This document shows positions 7,464 through 15,193 of a stretch of 52,815 nt of DNA, piece after piece. Made by a program: the position numbers and the translations under genes. Under the pieces are notes generated by a model. That model saw nothing but the letters and a program-made list of their open reading frames with translations. It was not told where the DNA came from and did no database searches. Every line of letters starts with the position of its first letter. Position 1 is the stretch's first letter. The DNA is taken from assembly GCA_902800625.1 (NCBI GenBank), contig CADCFG010000004.1:1-52815 (forward strand). Reading direction: 5' to 3'. The DNA comes from an uncultured Eubacteriales bacterium (GTDB lineage: Bacteria > Bacillota > Clostridia > Christensenellales > Aristaeellaceae).

Positions 7464-7490
7464 CAAAAAAAGGAACTCGCGAGAGTTCCT
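7464..7490 (-). terminator. Terminator of the putative 6S RNA
   Basis: On the minus strand AGGAACTC-TCGC-GAGTTCCT is a perfect 8-bp stem with a tetraloop, followed by seven T residues (7470-7464). It also shields the noc-like gene from upstream transcription. Confidence 0.9.
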
Positions 7491-7681
7491 AAAATATCCC
7501 GTAAGTGCCGTCTGCCGCTGCTTTTTCACCCGCCGCTCAGGCAGGGCGGAGACCTGCGGCTGCTTGCTGCCTTCCACTGCGAAGGAGGCTTGGCATCTGC
7601 ATACCGACCCGGAATCCTTTTTTGAATCTGTGGGTAATAGCATTGACTAACGCACACCCCAGGATAAGTTCGCCTTGAACT
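7464..7681 (-). ncRNA. ssrS: Probable 6S RNA
   Basis: A stand-alone transcription unit of about 218 bases with a near-perfect promoter and a textbook terminator but no sensible coding frame. The 5' segment TATCCTGGGGTGTGC can pair with the 3' segment GGCACTTACGGGATA to form an interrupted closing stem. A hairpin GCCTCC...GGAAGGC lies in the middle and a CCGC/GCGG hairpin in the 3' half. A long rod with a central bulge, this length and the Firmicute-like closing stem fit 6S RNA, which binds housekeeping RNA polymerase in stationary phase. The identification rests on structure and remembered consensus, not on a covariance search. Confidence 0.65.
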
Positions 7682-7687
7682 GTCTCT

Positions 7688-7716
7688 ATTATAACGGCTG
7701 GGCGGGGGAAAGTCAA
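7688..7716 (-). promoter_or_regulatory. Promoter of the putative 6S RNA
   Basis: TTGACT (7716-7711), a 17-base spacer and a consensus TATAAT (7693-7688). It is one of the strongest promoters in the window and has no ribosome binding site downstream, which supports an untranslated product. Confidence 0.8.
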
Positions 7717-7764
7717 TGCCGTTTTGCAAATTTCGTGCGTTTTGTTTAACATGCACAAAGGGCG

Positions 7765-8556
7765 CTACCCGAAGGCAATCAGGTCGATCTCCGGCCGCAC
7801 GCCCACGCGCCACGGGATCCGGCTGGCACCCACGCCCTTGCTGACCAGCAGCTTCATGCCGTCTGTCTCGAACAGACCCGCCGACGCCAGCGCCGCCATG
7901 TTCCGGGGGAACACGCGCTCAAAGCCCACGGTGAAGGGCGTGATGCCCAGCAGGTTGAACTGGCCGCCGTGGGTGTGGCCGGAGAGCATCAGGTCGCAGC
8001 TTGTCTCCGGCATGCAGGGGAAGTGGGACAGCAGGATCCTGTAGACGCTGCCCGAGGCCATCTCCGGGAACAGCCCCGTGTATTGCGGCGCGCCGTATTT
8101 GCGCTCGTCCACGCCGCTGATGACCAGTCGCCCGCCGTTCAATTCGATGCGCGCTGCCGCGTTCACCAGCAGCTTCATGCCCCGGCGCTTCATGGCCCTT
8201 GAAAGCTCGTGGGCGCTCTCCCAGGCCTCGGCGTCGTTGTTGCCCAGGCAGGCGAAGGCGCCCAGCGGGGGTCGGAGGGCATCCATCGCGTCCAGCAGCC
8301 GCAGCGCGTCCTCCCGCTTGTCGGCGAAGTCGCCGCCCAGCAGCAGGATGTCCGGCGCGAGGGCCGCGAGCTTTTCCACAAAGGCGCGTATGGCCCCGTC
8401 CGGCGTGTCCGGCCGCACGTGGGTGTCCGTGACGAACAGCGCCTTCACACCGCGCATGAAGGCAGGAGCGTCCTCGATGCGCCACTGATGCACGTCGCAG
8501 TCCAGCCGGTCGCAGCGGCGCAGATACAGGTCCGGGCGGGAAAAGCGCTGCAGCAT
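7765..8556 (-). CDS. Calcineurin-like metallophosphoesterase
   Basis: A 263-residue binuclear-metal phosphoesterase of the YaeI/YkuE type; substrates in this group include lipid-linked and small phosphate esters, and the one here is unknown. Metal-ligand motifs occur in the usual order: VTDTHV (D-x-H), GGDFAD (GDxxD), GNND, a lone His in LSHFP, and SGHTHGGQ. The third motif is GNND rather than the common GNHD, so the catalytic His is replaced by Asn; this variant is known in related enzymes but may alter chemistry. Its start lies one base beyond the stop of the ROK gene, so the two are translationally coupled. No signal peptide is seen. Confidence 0.88.
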   Translation of the reverse strand: MLQRFSRPDLYLRRCDRLDCDVHQWRIEDAPAFMRGVKALFVTDTHVRPDTPDGAIRAFVEKLAALAPDILLLGGDFADKREDALRLLDAMDALRPPLGAFACLGNNDAEAWESAHELSRAMKRRGMKLLVNAAARIELNGGRLVISGVDERKYGAPQYTGLFPEMASGSVYRILLSHFPCMPETSCDLMLSGHTHGGQFNLLGITPFTVGFERVFPRNMAALASAGLFETDGMKLLVSKGVGASRIPWRVGVRPEIDLIAFG

Positions 8557-8557
8557 A

Positions 8558-9511
8558 CTATTGCACCAGCAGCGCCGAGCCGATGACCCCGGCCCGATCG
8601 CCCAGCTCCGCCGGGATGAATTTCGCCGGGAACTTCTGGTCGATCAGGGAGTGGTGGCGGTAGGAGGCGATCATCCGGTCGGTGAACCGGTGGCCCAGCT
8701 TGGTGATGCCGCCGCCGTAGATGAAGACGTTGATGTCGAAGATCTGGTTCAGGTTGTGGAACATGCGGCCCAGGTACTCCGCGCCGCGGTTCACCACCTC
8801 CAGCGCCAGCGGGTCGTTCATCGCCAGCGCCCGGCCCACGGCCACCATGTCCACGTTGGACAGGGTGCCGGCGTAGTCCAGGATGCGGCTCTCCTCGCCC
8901 TCCTTGATGCGGTCCATGGCGTAGCGGGCCATGTAGAAGCCGGAGGAGATGGAGTGCACGCAGCCGGTCACGCCGCAGCTGCAGGGATAGCCGATGGAAT
9001 CGGAGATCAGCGTGTGGCCGATCTCGCCCGCCATGCCGTGCATGCCCCTGAACAGCTGGCCGTTCAGGATCAGCGCGCCGCCGATGCCGGTGGCCAGCAC
9101 GGCGTAGATCAGGTTGTCGCAGCCACGGCCCGCGCCGTAGCGGTGCTCCGCCAGGGCGGCCACGTTGGCGTCGTTGTCCACGAACACCGGCACCTCCAGC
9201 CGCTTTTCCAGCATTTCCCGCACGGGCTGCTCGTTCAGGGCCACAAGGTTCGCGCTCTCCAGCGTCATGCCGCGCTTGAAATCCACATAGGAGGGGAAGG
9301 CCGCGCCCACGCCCTTCAAGTCCAGCATTGAAAGCCCTGCCTTTTCCACCAGGTTCTTCACCTGCTGGGACAGGTAGTCCATCATCTCGATGGCAGTGCC
9401 GTCCTTGTCCGTGGAGTACTTCGTCTCCGACACCAGCTGCATCCTGCCGTCGAACAGCCCCAGCTTGATGCTGGTGCCGCCCACGTCGATGCCGATCACA
9501 TAGTCGCGCAT
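8558..9511 (-). CDS. ROK family sugar kinase (glucokinase-like)
   Basis: A 317-residue ROK kinase with no N-terminal DNA-binding domain, so a kinase rather than a repressor. It probably phosphorylates glucose or another hexose with ATP. The N-terminal phosphate-binding loop is DVGGTSIKLGLFD, the catalytic Asp lies in VDNDANVAALAE, and the ROK zinc site appears as GEIGHT followed by CSCGVTGC. The residue after GC is usually Leu-Glu in glucokinases (GCLE), but here it is Val-His, so sugar specificity may differ. GGAGG lies eight bases before the ATG. It forms an operon with the following phosphoesterase and is separated from purB by a mirrored heptamer element. Confidence 0.88.
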   Translation of the reverse strand: MRDYVIGIDVGGTSIKLGLFDGRMQLVSETKYSTDKDGTAIEMMDYLSQQVKNLVEKAGLSMLDLKGVGAAFPSYVDFKRGMTLESANLVALNEQPVREMLEKRLEVPVFVDNDANVAALAEHRYGAGRGCDNLIYAVLATGIGGALILNGQLFRGMHGMAGEIGHTLISDSIGYPCSCGVTGCVHSISSGFYMARYAMDRIKEGEESRILDYAGTLSNVDMVAVGRALAMNDPLALEVVNRGAEYLGRMFHNLNQIFDINVFIYGGGITKLGHRFTDRMIASYRHHSLIDQKFPAKFIPAELGDRAGVIGSALLVQ

Positions 9512-9530
9512 AAATCCAACCTCCGGTTGT

Positions 9531-9609
9531 TAGAGTTCAGAGTTTAGAGTTCAGAGTTTAGAGTAAGACAGCTATTATCTTAACTCTAAACTCTTAACGC
9601 TTAACTCTA
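9531..9609. repeat. Mirrored heptamer element, copy 2 (TAGAGTT type)
   Basis: Five 7-base units (TAGAGTT, CAGAGTT, TAGAGTT, CAGAGTT, TAGAGTA; 9531-9565) are followed after 16 bases by four units in the complementary sense (AACTCTA, AACTCTT, AACGCTT, AACTCTA; 9582-9609). The arms can fold on each other. The last unit contains the purB stop codon (9607-9609), so the element abuts the reading frame. Confidence 0.8.
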
Positions 9610-11034
9610 TACGTTTATGGTTCCCATCTCCACCGCTTCATACGCCGCGAGTATGGGGTCGACCACGGTCGTCAGGAACCGCTCGGTCTGCTCCTCGGCA
9701 CGGCCGGTGTACTTCTCCGGGGCCAGCAGCGCAGTGAGGCTCGCGCCGTCCAGCGGGAAGGCCGGGTCGGCGGCGATGCGCTCCATCAGGTCGCTCTCCA
9801 GGCCCTCCGCCTTCATGCGGCCCGCCGCGGCCTGGCTGTGCACGCGCACGCGCTCGTGGATCTCCTGCCGGTCCGCGCCGTTCTTCACGGACTCCATGAT
9901 GATGTCCTCGGTGGCCATGAAGGGCAGGTTCTCCATCACGCGCTTCTCGATCATCTTCGGGTAGACCACCATGCCGTCCGCGATGTTGGCGTACAGCTCC
10001 AGCACCGCGTCGGTGGCCAGGAACGCCTCGGGCAGGGACAGGCGGCGGTTGGCGGAGTCGTCCAGCGTGCGCTCGAACCACTGGGTGGCGGCGGTCATGC
10101 TGGCGTCGGAATACAGGGCCATCACGTGCCGCGACAGCGCGCAGATGCGCTCAGAACGCATGGGGTTGCGCTTGTAGGCCATGGCCGAGGAGCCGATCTG
10201 GCTCTTCTCAAAGGGCTCCTCCACCTCGCGGAAGGACTGCAAAAGCCGCAGGTCCTGGGCAAACTTGTAGGCGCTCTGGGCGATGCCGGACAGCGCCCCC
10301 AGCACCCGGGAATCCAGCTTGCGGGGATAGGTCTGGCCGGACACGTCGAACACGGCGGTCATGCCCATCTTCTCGGCGATGCGCCTTTCCAGCTCGTCCA
10401 CCTTCGCGCCGTCGCCCTCGAAAAGCTCCATGAAGCTGACCTGCGTGCCCGTCGCGCCGCGGTTGCCCAGCAGCTTGAGGCTGGACAGCGCGAAATTGAC
10501 CTCCTCCAAATCCATCGTCAGATCCTGCATCCAAAGGGTGGCGCGCTTTCCAACGGTGGTCAGCTGGGCGGGCTGCAGGTGGGTGTAGCCCAGGCAGGGA
10601 AGCCCCTTGTATTCCCAGGCGAATTTGCGAAGCCTGCGCAGCACCTCCACCAGCTTCTTGCGGATCAGGATCAGTGCGTCGCGCAGCATTAGAATATCGG
10701 CGTTATCGGTGACATAGCAACTGGTCGCGCCCAGGTGGATGATACCCCGGGCGTTCGGGCACACGTCGCCGTAGGCGTGCACATGGGCCATCACGTCGTG
10801 GCGCACCCGGGCCTCGTGCCGGGCGGCGTTTTCATAGTCGATATCCTCGATGTGCTCCTTCAGCTCGTCCACCTGCGCCTGGGTCACGGGCAGGCCCAGC
10901 TCCATCTCGCTCTCCGCCAGCGCGATCCAAAGCCTGCGCCAGGTGGTGAACTTGCGGTCGGGGGAGAAGATGTACTGCATCTCCTTGCTCGCGTAGCGGG
11001 AATTCAGCGGGGATTCGTAAGTGATCTTGTTCAT
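9607..11034 (-). CDS. purB: Adenylosuccinate lyase
   Basis: Cleaves adenylosuccinate to AMP and SAICAR to AICAR, each with release of fumarate, in purine synthesis. The 475-residue product is of normal length and carries the fumarase/ASL superfamily signature SSAMAYKRNP, with the catalytic Ser in the flexible loop. It also has GYTHLQPAQ and the helix-rich core. AGGAGG lies four bases before the ATG. It is last in a purA-GNAT-purB run, which pairs the two enzymes of the IMP-to-AMP branch. Its TAG stop lies in the last unit of a heptamer repeat, so the C-terminal residues may have been set by that insertion. Confidence 0.96.
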   Translation of the reverse strand: MNKITYESPLNSRYASKEMQYIFSPDRKFTTWRRLWIALAESEMELGLPVTQAQVDELKEHIEDIDYENAARHEARVRHDVMAHVHAYGDVCPNARGIIHLGATSCYVTDNADILMLRDALILIRKKLVEVLRRLRKFAWEYKGLPCLGYTHLQPAQLTTVGKRATLWMQDLTMDLEEVNFALSSLKLLGNRGATGTQVSFMELFEGDGAKVDELERRIAEKMGMTAVFDVSGQTYPRKLDSRVLGALSGIAQSAYKFAQDLRLLQSFREVEEPFEKSQIGSSAMAYKRNPMRSERICALSRHVMALYSDASMTAATQWFERTLDDSANRRLSLPEAFLATDAVLELYANIADGMVVYPKMIEKRVMENLPFMATEDIIMESVKNGADRQEIHERVRVHSQAAAGRMKAEGLESDLMERIAADPAFPLDGASLTALLAPEKYTGRAEEQTERFLTTVVDPILAAYEAVEMGTINV

Positions 11035-11084
11035 GATGCCTCCTGGGATTTTGCTTTGTGGAACATGAAAATGGTATCAGCGGT

Positions 11085-11573
11085 TTACAGCGCTTTGGAC
11101 AGCAGCCACCAGGCCTCTTTCTCATACTCCGGCTGATCGTTTTCGTCCATGCCACAGGGATCGTAGTGGCAGTCCTTCACCTTTTCGGTGAATCCGAAGC
11201 GTCGATAGAGCCTTATATTCTGCGGCTTGTCAGCGCCGACGCCGATGGTCGCGGTGCGGAATCCCAGCTCTTTCAATTCCGCAAGCGCTGTATGCATCAA
11301 CCTGCTGCCAAGTCCCTGCCCGCGGTAGCCTTCCTGCACCCGAAACGCGCACAGATAGGCGGTGCTTACTCCGTCGGCAAAATCCTTGTCGTCCAGGTTC
11401 AGGAAAACATACAGTTCTCCAATCAATTCTCCGCCTTCGTCTACCGTCCAGAAGACGGCGTTTCCGGAAGCGATATTGCGGTAGTAGAACCTCGCGTTGG
11501 GTGAAGCGGTTTCGACGTCTGAAAAGCCCCAGAGCCGCAGCATTTCCTCAGCGGTCGCTTTGCGTATCAACAT
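11085..11573 (-). CDS. GNAT family N-acetyltransferase
   Basis: A 162-residue single-domain acetyltransferase. The acetyl-CoA motif A reads FRVQEGYRGQGLGSRLM (Q/R-x-x-G-x-G pattern) and motif B includes NIRLYRRFGF. The acceptor is unknown. It lies 19 bases after purA and about 50 before purB, so it is co-transcribed with purine genes although no purine role is evident. Its base composition looks somewhat less GC-rich than its neighbours, which would fit later insertion into the pur operon. Confidence 0.85.
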   Translation of the reverse strand: MLIRKATAEEMLRLWGFSDVETASPNARFYYRNIASGNAVFWTVDEGGELIGELYVFLNLDDKDFADGVSTAYLCAFRVQEGYRGQGLGSRLMHTALAELKELGFRTATIGVGADKPQNIRLYRRFGFTEKVKDCHYDPCGMDENDQPEYEKEAWWLLSKAL

Positions 11574-11592
11574 GGTTGTTCTTCCAAACGGA

Positions 11593-12867
11593 TCAGCGAA
11601 TGATCAGCGCTTCGCGCTCAGCGCCGACGGAGACATACTTGATGGGGCAGCCCACCCTTTCCTCGATGAACAACACATAGTCCCGGGCTTCCTTCGGCAG
11701 CTCGTCCCAGGTGCGGCACTTGCTGATGTCGCAGTTCCAGCCGGGCAGGGTCTCGTAGACGCTCTCGCAGTCGTAGAGGTCCGGGGTGTAGGGGAAGCGG
11801 TCGATCCTCTCGCCGTTCAGCTTATAGGCCACGCAGACCGGGATCTCCTTCAGATACGACAGCACGTCCATCTTGGTCAGCGCCAGCGCCGTTGCGCCCT
11901 GCAGCTTCGTGCCATAGCGGGTGGCGGGGATGTCCATCCAGGCCACGCGACGGGGACGGCCCGTGGCCGCGCCGTACTCCGCGCCGGCCTCCCGCAGGTC
12001 GTGGGCCGCCTGGCCGTCCAGCTCGCCCACGAACGGGCCTTCGCCCACGCAGGTGCTGTAGGCCTTGGTGACGCCGATGACCTCGTCCACCTTGATGCTC
12101 GGCAGGCCGCAGCCCACGGGGGCTTCCGCCGCCAGGGGGGAGGAGGAACTCGTGAAGGGATAGATGCCGTACTGGATGTCCCGCAGCGCGCCCAGCTGGG
12201 CCTCGAACATCACGCTCTTGCCCGCGCCCACCGCGCTCTCCAGCAGCTCGCCGGCGTCGCACAAGTAGGGGATCAGCGGGTCGCCCCAGGTGTGGATCCA
12301 TTCAAGGGTCTCGTCGAAGTCGATCTTCGGCTGGCCGTAGCCGGAAACGATGGTGTCGTTCTTCCAGCCGATCAGCGTGCGCAGGTGCTTTTCAAGCGTG
12401 GCTGGGTGCTTCAGGTCGCCCATCATGATGGCCTTTTTCATGTATTTGTCGCCATAGATCGGGCTGATGCCCCGCAGGGTGGAGCCGTAGTGGTCCTTGC
12501 CCAGGCGCTGCTCCTCCCACTTGTCCTGGTTGGGATGGATGGGCAGCACCATCATGGCGCGGTCGGAGATCTTCAGGTTGTCGGGGGTGATCTCCACGCC
12601 CTTCTGGCGCAGCTTGTCCATCTCGCCGTTCAAGTGCTTCAGGTCGATGACCACGCCCGCGCCCAGCAGGTTCACGGCGTCCCGGTGGAAGATGCCGCTG
12701 GGCAGCAGGTTCAGCGCGAACTTGCCGTAGTCGTTGATGACGGTGTGGCCGGCGTTGTTGCCGCCCTGATAGCGGACGACCACGTCAAACTGGCCCGCGA
12801 AGTAATCCACCATGCGGCCCTTGCCCTCGTCGCCCCAGTTGATGCCGACGATCGCGGTATTGGACAT
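11593..12867 (-). CDS. purA: Adenylosuccinate synthetase
   Basis: Couples GTP hydrolysis to joining IMP with aspartate, giving adenylosuccinate, the first committed step to AMP. The 424-residue product has the GTP loop GINWGDEGKGR with catalytic Asp, the GGNNAGHTV block with catalytic His, and the aspartate-binding region ATGRPRR. It is the first gene of a purA-GNAT-purB run with its own promoter and a structured 5' leader. Confidence 0.96.
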   Translation of the reverse strand: MSNTAIVGINWGDEGKGRMVDYFAGQFDVVVRYQGGNNAGHTVINDYGKFALNLLPSGIFHRDAVNLLGAGVVIDLKHLNGEMDKLRQKGVEITPDNLKISDRAMMVLPIHPNQDKWEEQRLGKDHYGSTLRGISPIYGDKYMKKAIMMGDLKHPATLEKHLRTLIGWKNDTIVSGYGQPKIDFDETLEWIHTWGDPLIPYLCDAGELLESAVGAGKSVMFEAQLGALRDIQYGIYPFTSSSSPLAAEAPVGCGLPSIKVDEVIGVTKAYSTCVGEGPFVGELDGQAAHDLREAGAEYGAATGRPRRVAWMDIPATRYGTKLQGATALALTKMDVLSYLKEIPVCVAYKLNGERIDRFPYTPDLYDCESVYETLPGWNCDISKCRTWDELPKEARDYVLFIEERVGCPIKYVSVGAEREALIIR

Positions 12868-12883
12868 GAATACTCACCTCATA

Positions 12884-12945
12884 ATCGAATGTTTTTCGAT
12901 GATATGCCCGCAATAATTCGGGTATTCGCGCATTTTCGCGCGTAC
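12884..12945 (-). promoter_or_regulatory. Structured purA leader
   Basis: Three short hairpins lie in a row between the transcription start and the ribosome binding site: CGCG/CGCG (12927-12940), CCCG/CGGG (12907-12922) and ATCGAA/TTCGAT (12884-12900). The sequence CGAA recurs four times. One stretch, ACCCGAATTATT, loosely resembles the PurR box of Bacillus (CCGAAC core). It does not match a purine riboswitch. Confidence 0.35.
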
Positions 12946-12951
12946 ATTCCC

Positions 12952-12980
12952 ATTATAGCAGGATTCGACGGGTTTTTAAA
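12952..12980 (-). promoter_or_regulatory. Promoter of the purA operon
   Basis: TTTAAA (12980-12975), 17 bases, TATAAT (12957-12952), with the extended -10 element TGC directly before TATAAT. Confidence 0.7.
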
Positions 12981-13047
12981 CATAGAATAGGTAAACAGTT
13001 GGGGGATGGGTGGGGCGTTCCGACTGATAGGCTGTAAAGCTGTCATA

Positions 13048-13161
13048 CGTACAGATCCTTCGACTTCGCTTGCGCTCCGCTCAGGATGACAGACGATGCG
13101 CTTTCCTGTCATTCTGAGCGAAGTGTAGCCGCAGGCGGAACGCAGTCGAAGAATCTGTACG
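13048..13161. repeat. Inverted-repeat element, TCTTCGACT type, copy 2
   Basis: Arms CGTACAGATCCTTCGACT (13048-13065) and AGTCGAAGAATCTGTACG (13144-13161) pair with one mismatch; inner blocks CTCAGGATGACAG and CTGTCATTCTGAG also pair. The sequence closely matches the element at 6433-6524. It lies between the purA promoter region and the 3' end of the ABC-F gene. Confidence 0.8.
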
Positions 13162-13188
13162 ATGCGAAACGGACGGCATGCCGCCTGG

Positions 13189-14883
13189 TCAGCTTTTGAT
13201 ATGCTTCAATTGTTCAAGAATCCTCTCATACTCCTCGTTCAGCGCCTCCGGCCTGTCGCTCTTTTTCGGCGCGGACATCCGCGCGGCAAGGGCGGCCAGG
13301 CGCATCTCCAGCGCGGTGATTTGAAGCTGGTGGTCCTCCGCGGATCGATCTCGGCGGCGCTCGGCCTCCAGCTGGTCCAGCGTTCCCTCGAACGCGGTCA
13401 GCGCGCCGTCCGCCAGCGTCAGCACCCGCGTGGCCACGGCGCGGGTGAATTCCCGGTCGTGGCTGACGAACAGCAGCGTGCCGCCGTAGCCAGAGAGCAG
13501 CTCCTCCAGGGCACGCATGGCGAACAGATCCAGGTGGTTGGTGGGCTCGTCCAGCAGCAGGAGGTTGCAGTCTGAAACCAGCAGCTTCGCCAGAGCCAGC
13601 TTGGCCCGCTCGCCGCCGGAGAGCACACGCGCGCACTTGAACACGCTGTCGCCCCGCAGGTTCAGCCTCGCAAGCACTGTACGAACGTCGGACTGGGAAA
13701 GGGACGTGTCCGCCATGGCGTTTTCCAGGGCCGTGGCATTCAGATCCAGCGTCCGTTCGTGGTCCTGGTCGAACCAGCCCGGCCGTGCCGCCGGGTTCAG
13801 CCGCACGTCGCCGAAAAACCGCGTGCCGGGGCTGCTCTGGCCGCGCAGTGCCCGCAGCAGCGTGGTCTTGCCCGCGCCGTTCTCACCCAGCAGCGCCGTG
13901 CGGGAGCCGGTGGGCAGGACAAGGCTCGCATCCGTCAGCAGCGTCCGGTTTCCGGCGGTGAGTTTGCGGCAGTTTGCGGTCATGGCAGTTTTGGCCGATA
14001 TGGGCCGGGAGGCTCCCAACGCCATTTTGATCCGGGGCAGGTCCCGGGGCCGCTCCTTCACCTCCAGCCGCTCCAGCCGCCCCTCCAGCTTCTTTTTGGC
14101 GCTGCTTTGGCGCAGCACGGCGTTGGTGTACTCCCGGGTGTGCAGCCGGGCCTCGCTGTTGCCCATACGCTTGGGCGCCTTCTTCACCGACGAGGCCCAC
14201 TCCGCCTTTTGCTGCATGGACGCCTTCAGGCGGGACTGCTCGGCACGGTATTGGTCGTACTCGAACTGCTGATAGGCGCGGCGGCGCTCCTGCTCGGCCT
14301 GCCAGGTGTCGTAGCCGCCGGGGAAGTCTTCAATTCTGCCGCCCTCCAGCTGCCAGATCCGCTCGCATACCTCGTTCAGCAGGGCCCGGTCGTGGCTGAC
14401 CAGGACCAGCGCGCCGGGATGCTCCATCAGCCGCTGGCGCAGCCGGGCCACGCCCTCGGCGTCCAGGTCGGTGGTGGGCTCGTCCGCCAGCAGGATCGCC
14501 GATCGCGCCGACAGCGCGCCCGCGATGCGCCGCCGGGTGCGCTCGCCGCCGGACAGGCCCTCCCGGGCCTCCTGGGCGCGGAACTGAGAGGCGGTCCGGG
14601 GGTCGAAGGCGGGCATGGGGTCAGCCTGTGAACTTGTCCCGGCATCCAGACGCGCCTCGCCGGACTGGCGGATCATGGCCACCGGCCCATAGCGGCGCAC
14701 GAGGCCGGAATCCGGCTCCAGCTCGCCCGCCAGGATGGCCAGCAGCGTGGACTTGCCCGCGCCGTTTTCGCCGATCAGCCCCACGCGCTCGCCGTCGCAG
14801 AGGCTCAAATGCTCGATATCCAGCACCGCCTGATCGCCGTAGCGCTTGGCGATGTTTGTCGCTTCCAATACGGTTTTCTGCAT
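13189..14883 (-). CDS. ABC-F ATPase of the ribosome-protection (Vga/Lsa-like) type
   Basis: A 564-residue soluble protein with two ATP-binding cassettes and no membrane domain. The first has GENGAGKST, LSGGERTRRRIAGAL and DEPTTDLD; the second has GENGAGKTT, LSGGERAKLALAKL and DEPTNHLD. Between them lies a charged linker with KKAPKRMGNSEARLHT, a pattern I associate with antibiotic-resistance ABC-F proteins that act at the ribosomal E site. A C-terminal charged helix follows. The ATG at 14883 is preferred over an upstream in-frame start because AAGGAG lies nine bases before it. The promoter is about 210 bases upstream, leaving a long leader, as in drug-inducible members. Protection against a specific drug is not shown by sequence alone. 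Confidence 0.88.
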   Translation of the reverse strand: MQKTVLEATNIAKRYGDQAVLDIEHLSLCDGERVGLIGENGAGKSTLLAILAGELEPDSGLVRRYGPVAMIRQSGEARLDAGTSSQADPMPAFDPRTASQFRAQEAREGLSGGERTRRRIAGALSARSAILLADEPTTDLDAEGVARLRQRLMEHPGALVLVSHDRALLNEVCERIWQLEGGRIEDFPGGYDTWQAEQERRRAYQQFEYDQYRAEQSRLKASMQQKAEWASSVKKAPKRMGNSEARLHTREYTNAVLRQSSAKKKLEGRLERLEVKERPRDLPRIKMALGASRPISAKTAMTANCRKLTAGNRTLLTDASLVLPTGSRTALLGENGAGKTTLLRALRGQSSPGTRFFGDVRLNPAARPGWFDQDHERTLDLNATALENAMADTSLSQSDVRTVLARLNLRGDSVFKCARVLSGGERAKLALAKLLVSDCNLLLLDEPTNHLDLFAMRALEELLSGYGGTLLFVSHDREFTRAVATRVLTLADGALTAFEGTLDQLEAERRRDRSAEDHQLQITALEMRLAALAARMSAPKKSDRPEALNEEYERILEQLKHIKS

Positions 14884-15098
14884 AAAAATACACTCCTTCC
14901 CGCCGGGGAGGGAGCGCAAAAACACATATCATGCCGCAATCCGGGGCCAGTCAAGGGCCTGGCTGTGCAAAAAACGCAACCTCCAAACGGCGGCAAAACT
15001 ACGCCCCGACCCTGCTGGCCGAAGCTCCATTTTTGCGCCGGATGTCAGTTGCTCTTCCTCATCAGCCCGCGTGAACCTGCCTTTCCTTGGATGGCATC

Positions 15099-15127
15099 AT
15101 TATAACAGCCTTTGTTTGGCTTGTCAA
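15099..15127 (-). promoter_or_regulatory. Consensus promoter for the ABC-F gene
   Basis: TTGACA (15127-15122) and TATAAT (15104-15099) both match consensus, with a 17-base spacer. Transcription should start near 15092, about 210 bases before the ABC-F start codon. The -35 is four bases from the -35 of the divergent promoter. Confidence 0.85.
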
Positions 15128-15131
15128 TGGC

Positions 15132-15160
15132 TTGACAAGGGCGAAGCGAAGGGATAAGAT
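15132..15160 (+). promoter_or_regulatory. Promoter for the VanY-type carboxypeptidase gene
   Basis: TTGACA (15132-15137), 17 bases, TAAGAT (15155-15160). Together with the divergent -35 it forms the inverted repeat TTGTCAA-TGGC-TTGACAA (15121-15138 on the plus strand). Confidence 0.75.
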
Positions 15161-15193
15161 AGAAATGACAGATTATACAAATGAGGCGGGCAT

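Noticed and set aside
12868..12945. Purine riboswitch before purA
   Set aside because: The three small hairpins do not form the three-way junction, and the conserved loop and junction bases are missing.
12879..13112. Small minus-strand frame with CHPERSASEVEGS
   Set aside because: This peptide is the translation of a dispersed inverted repeat and appears in many genomes as a false gene; the purA promoter overlaps it.
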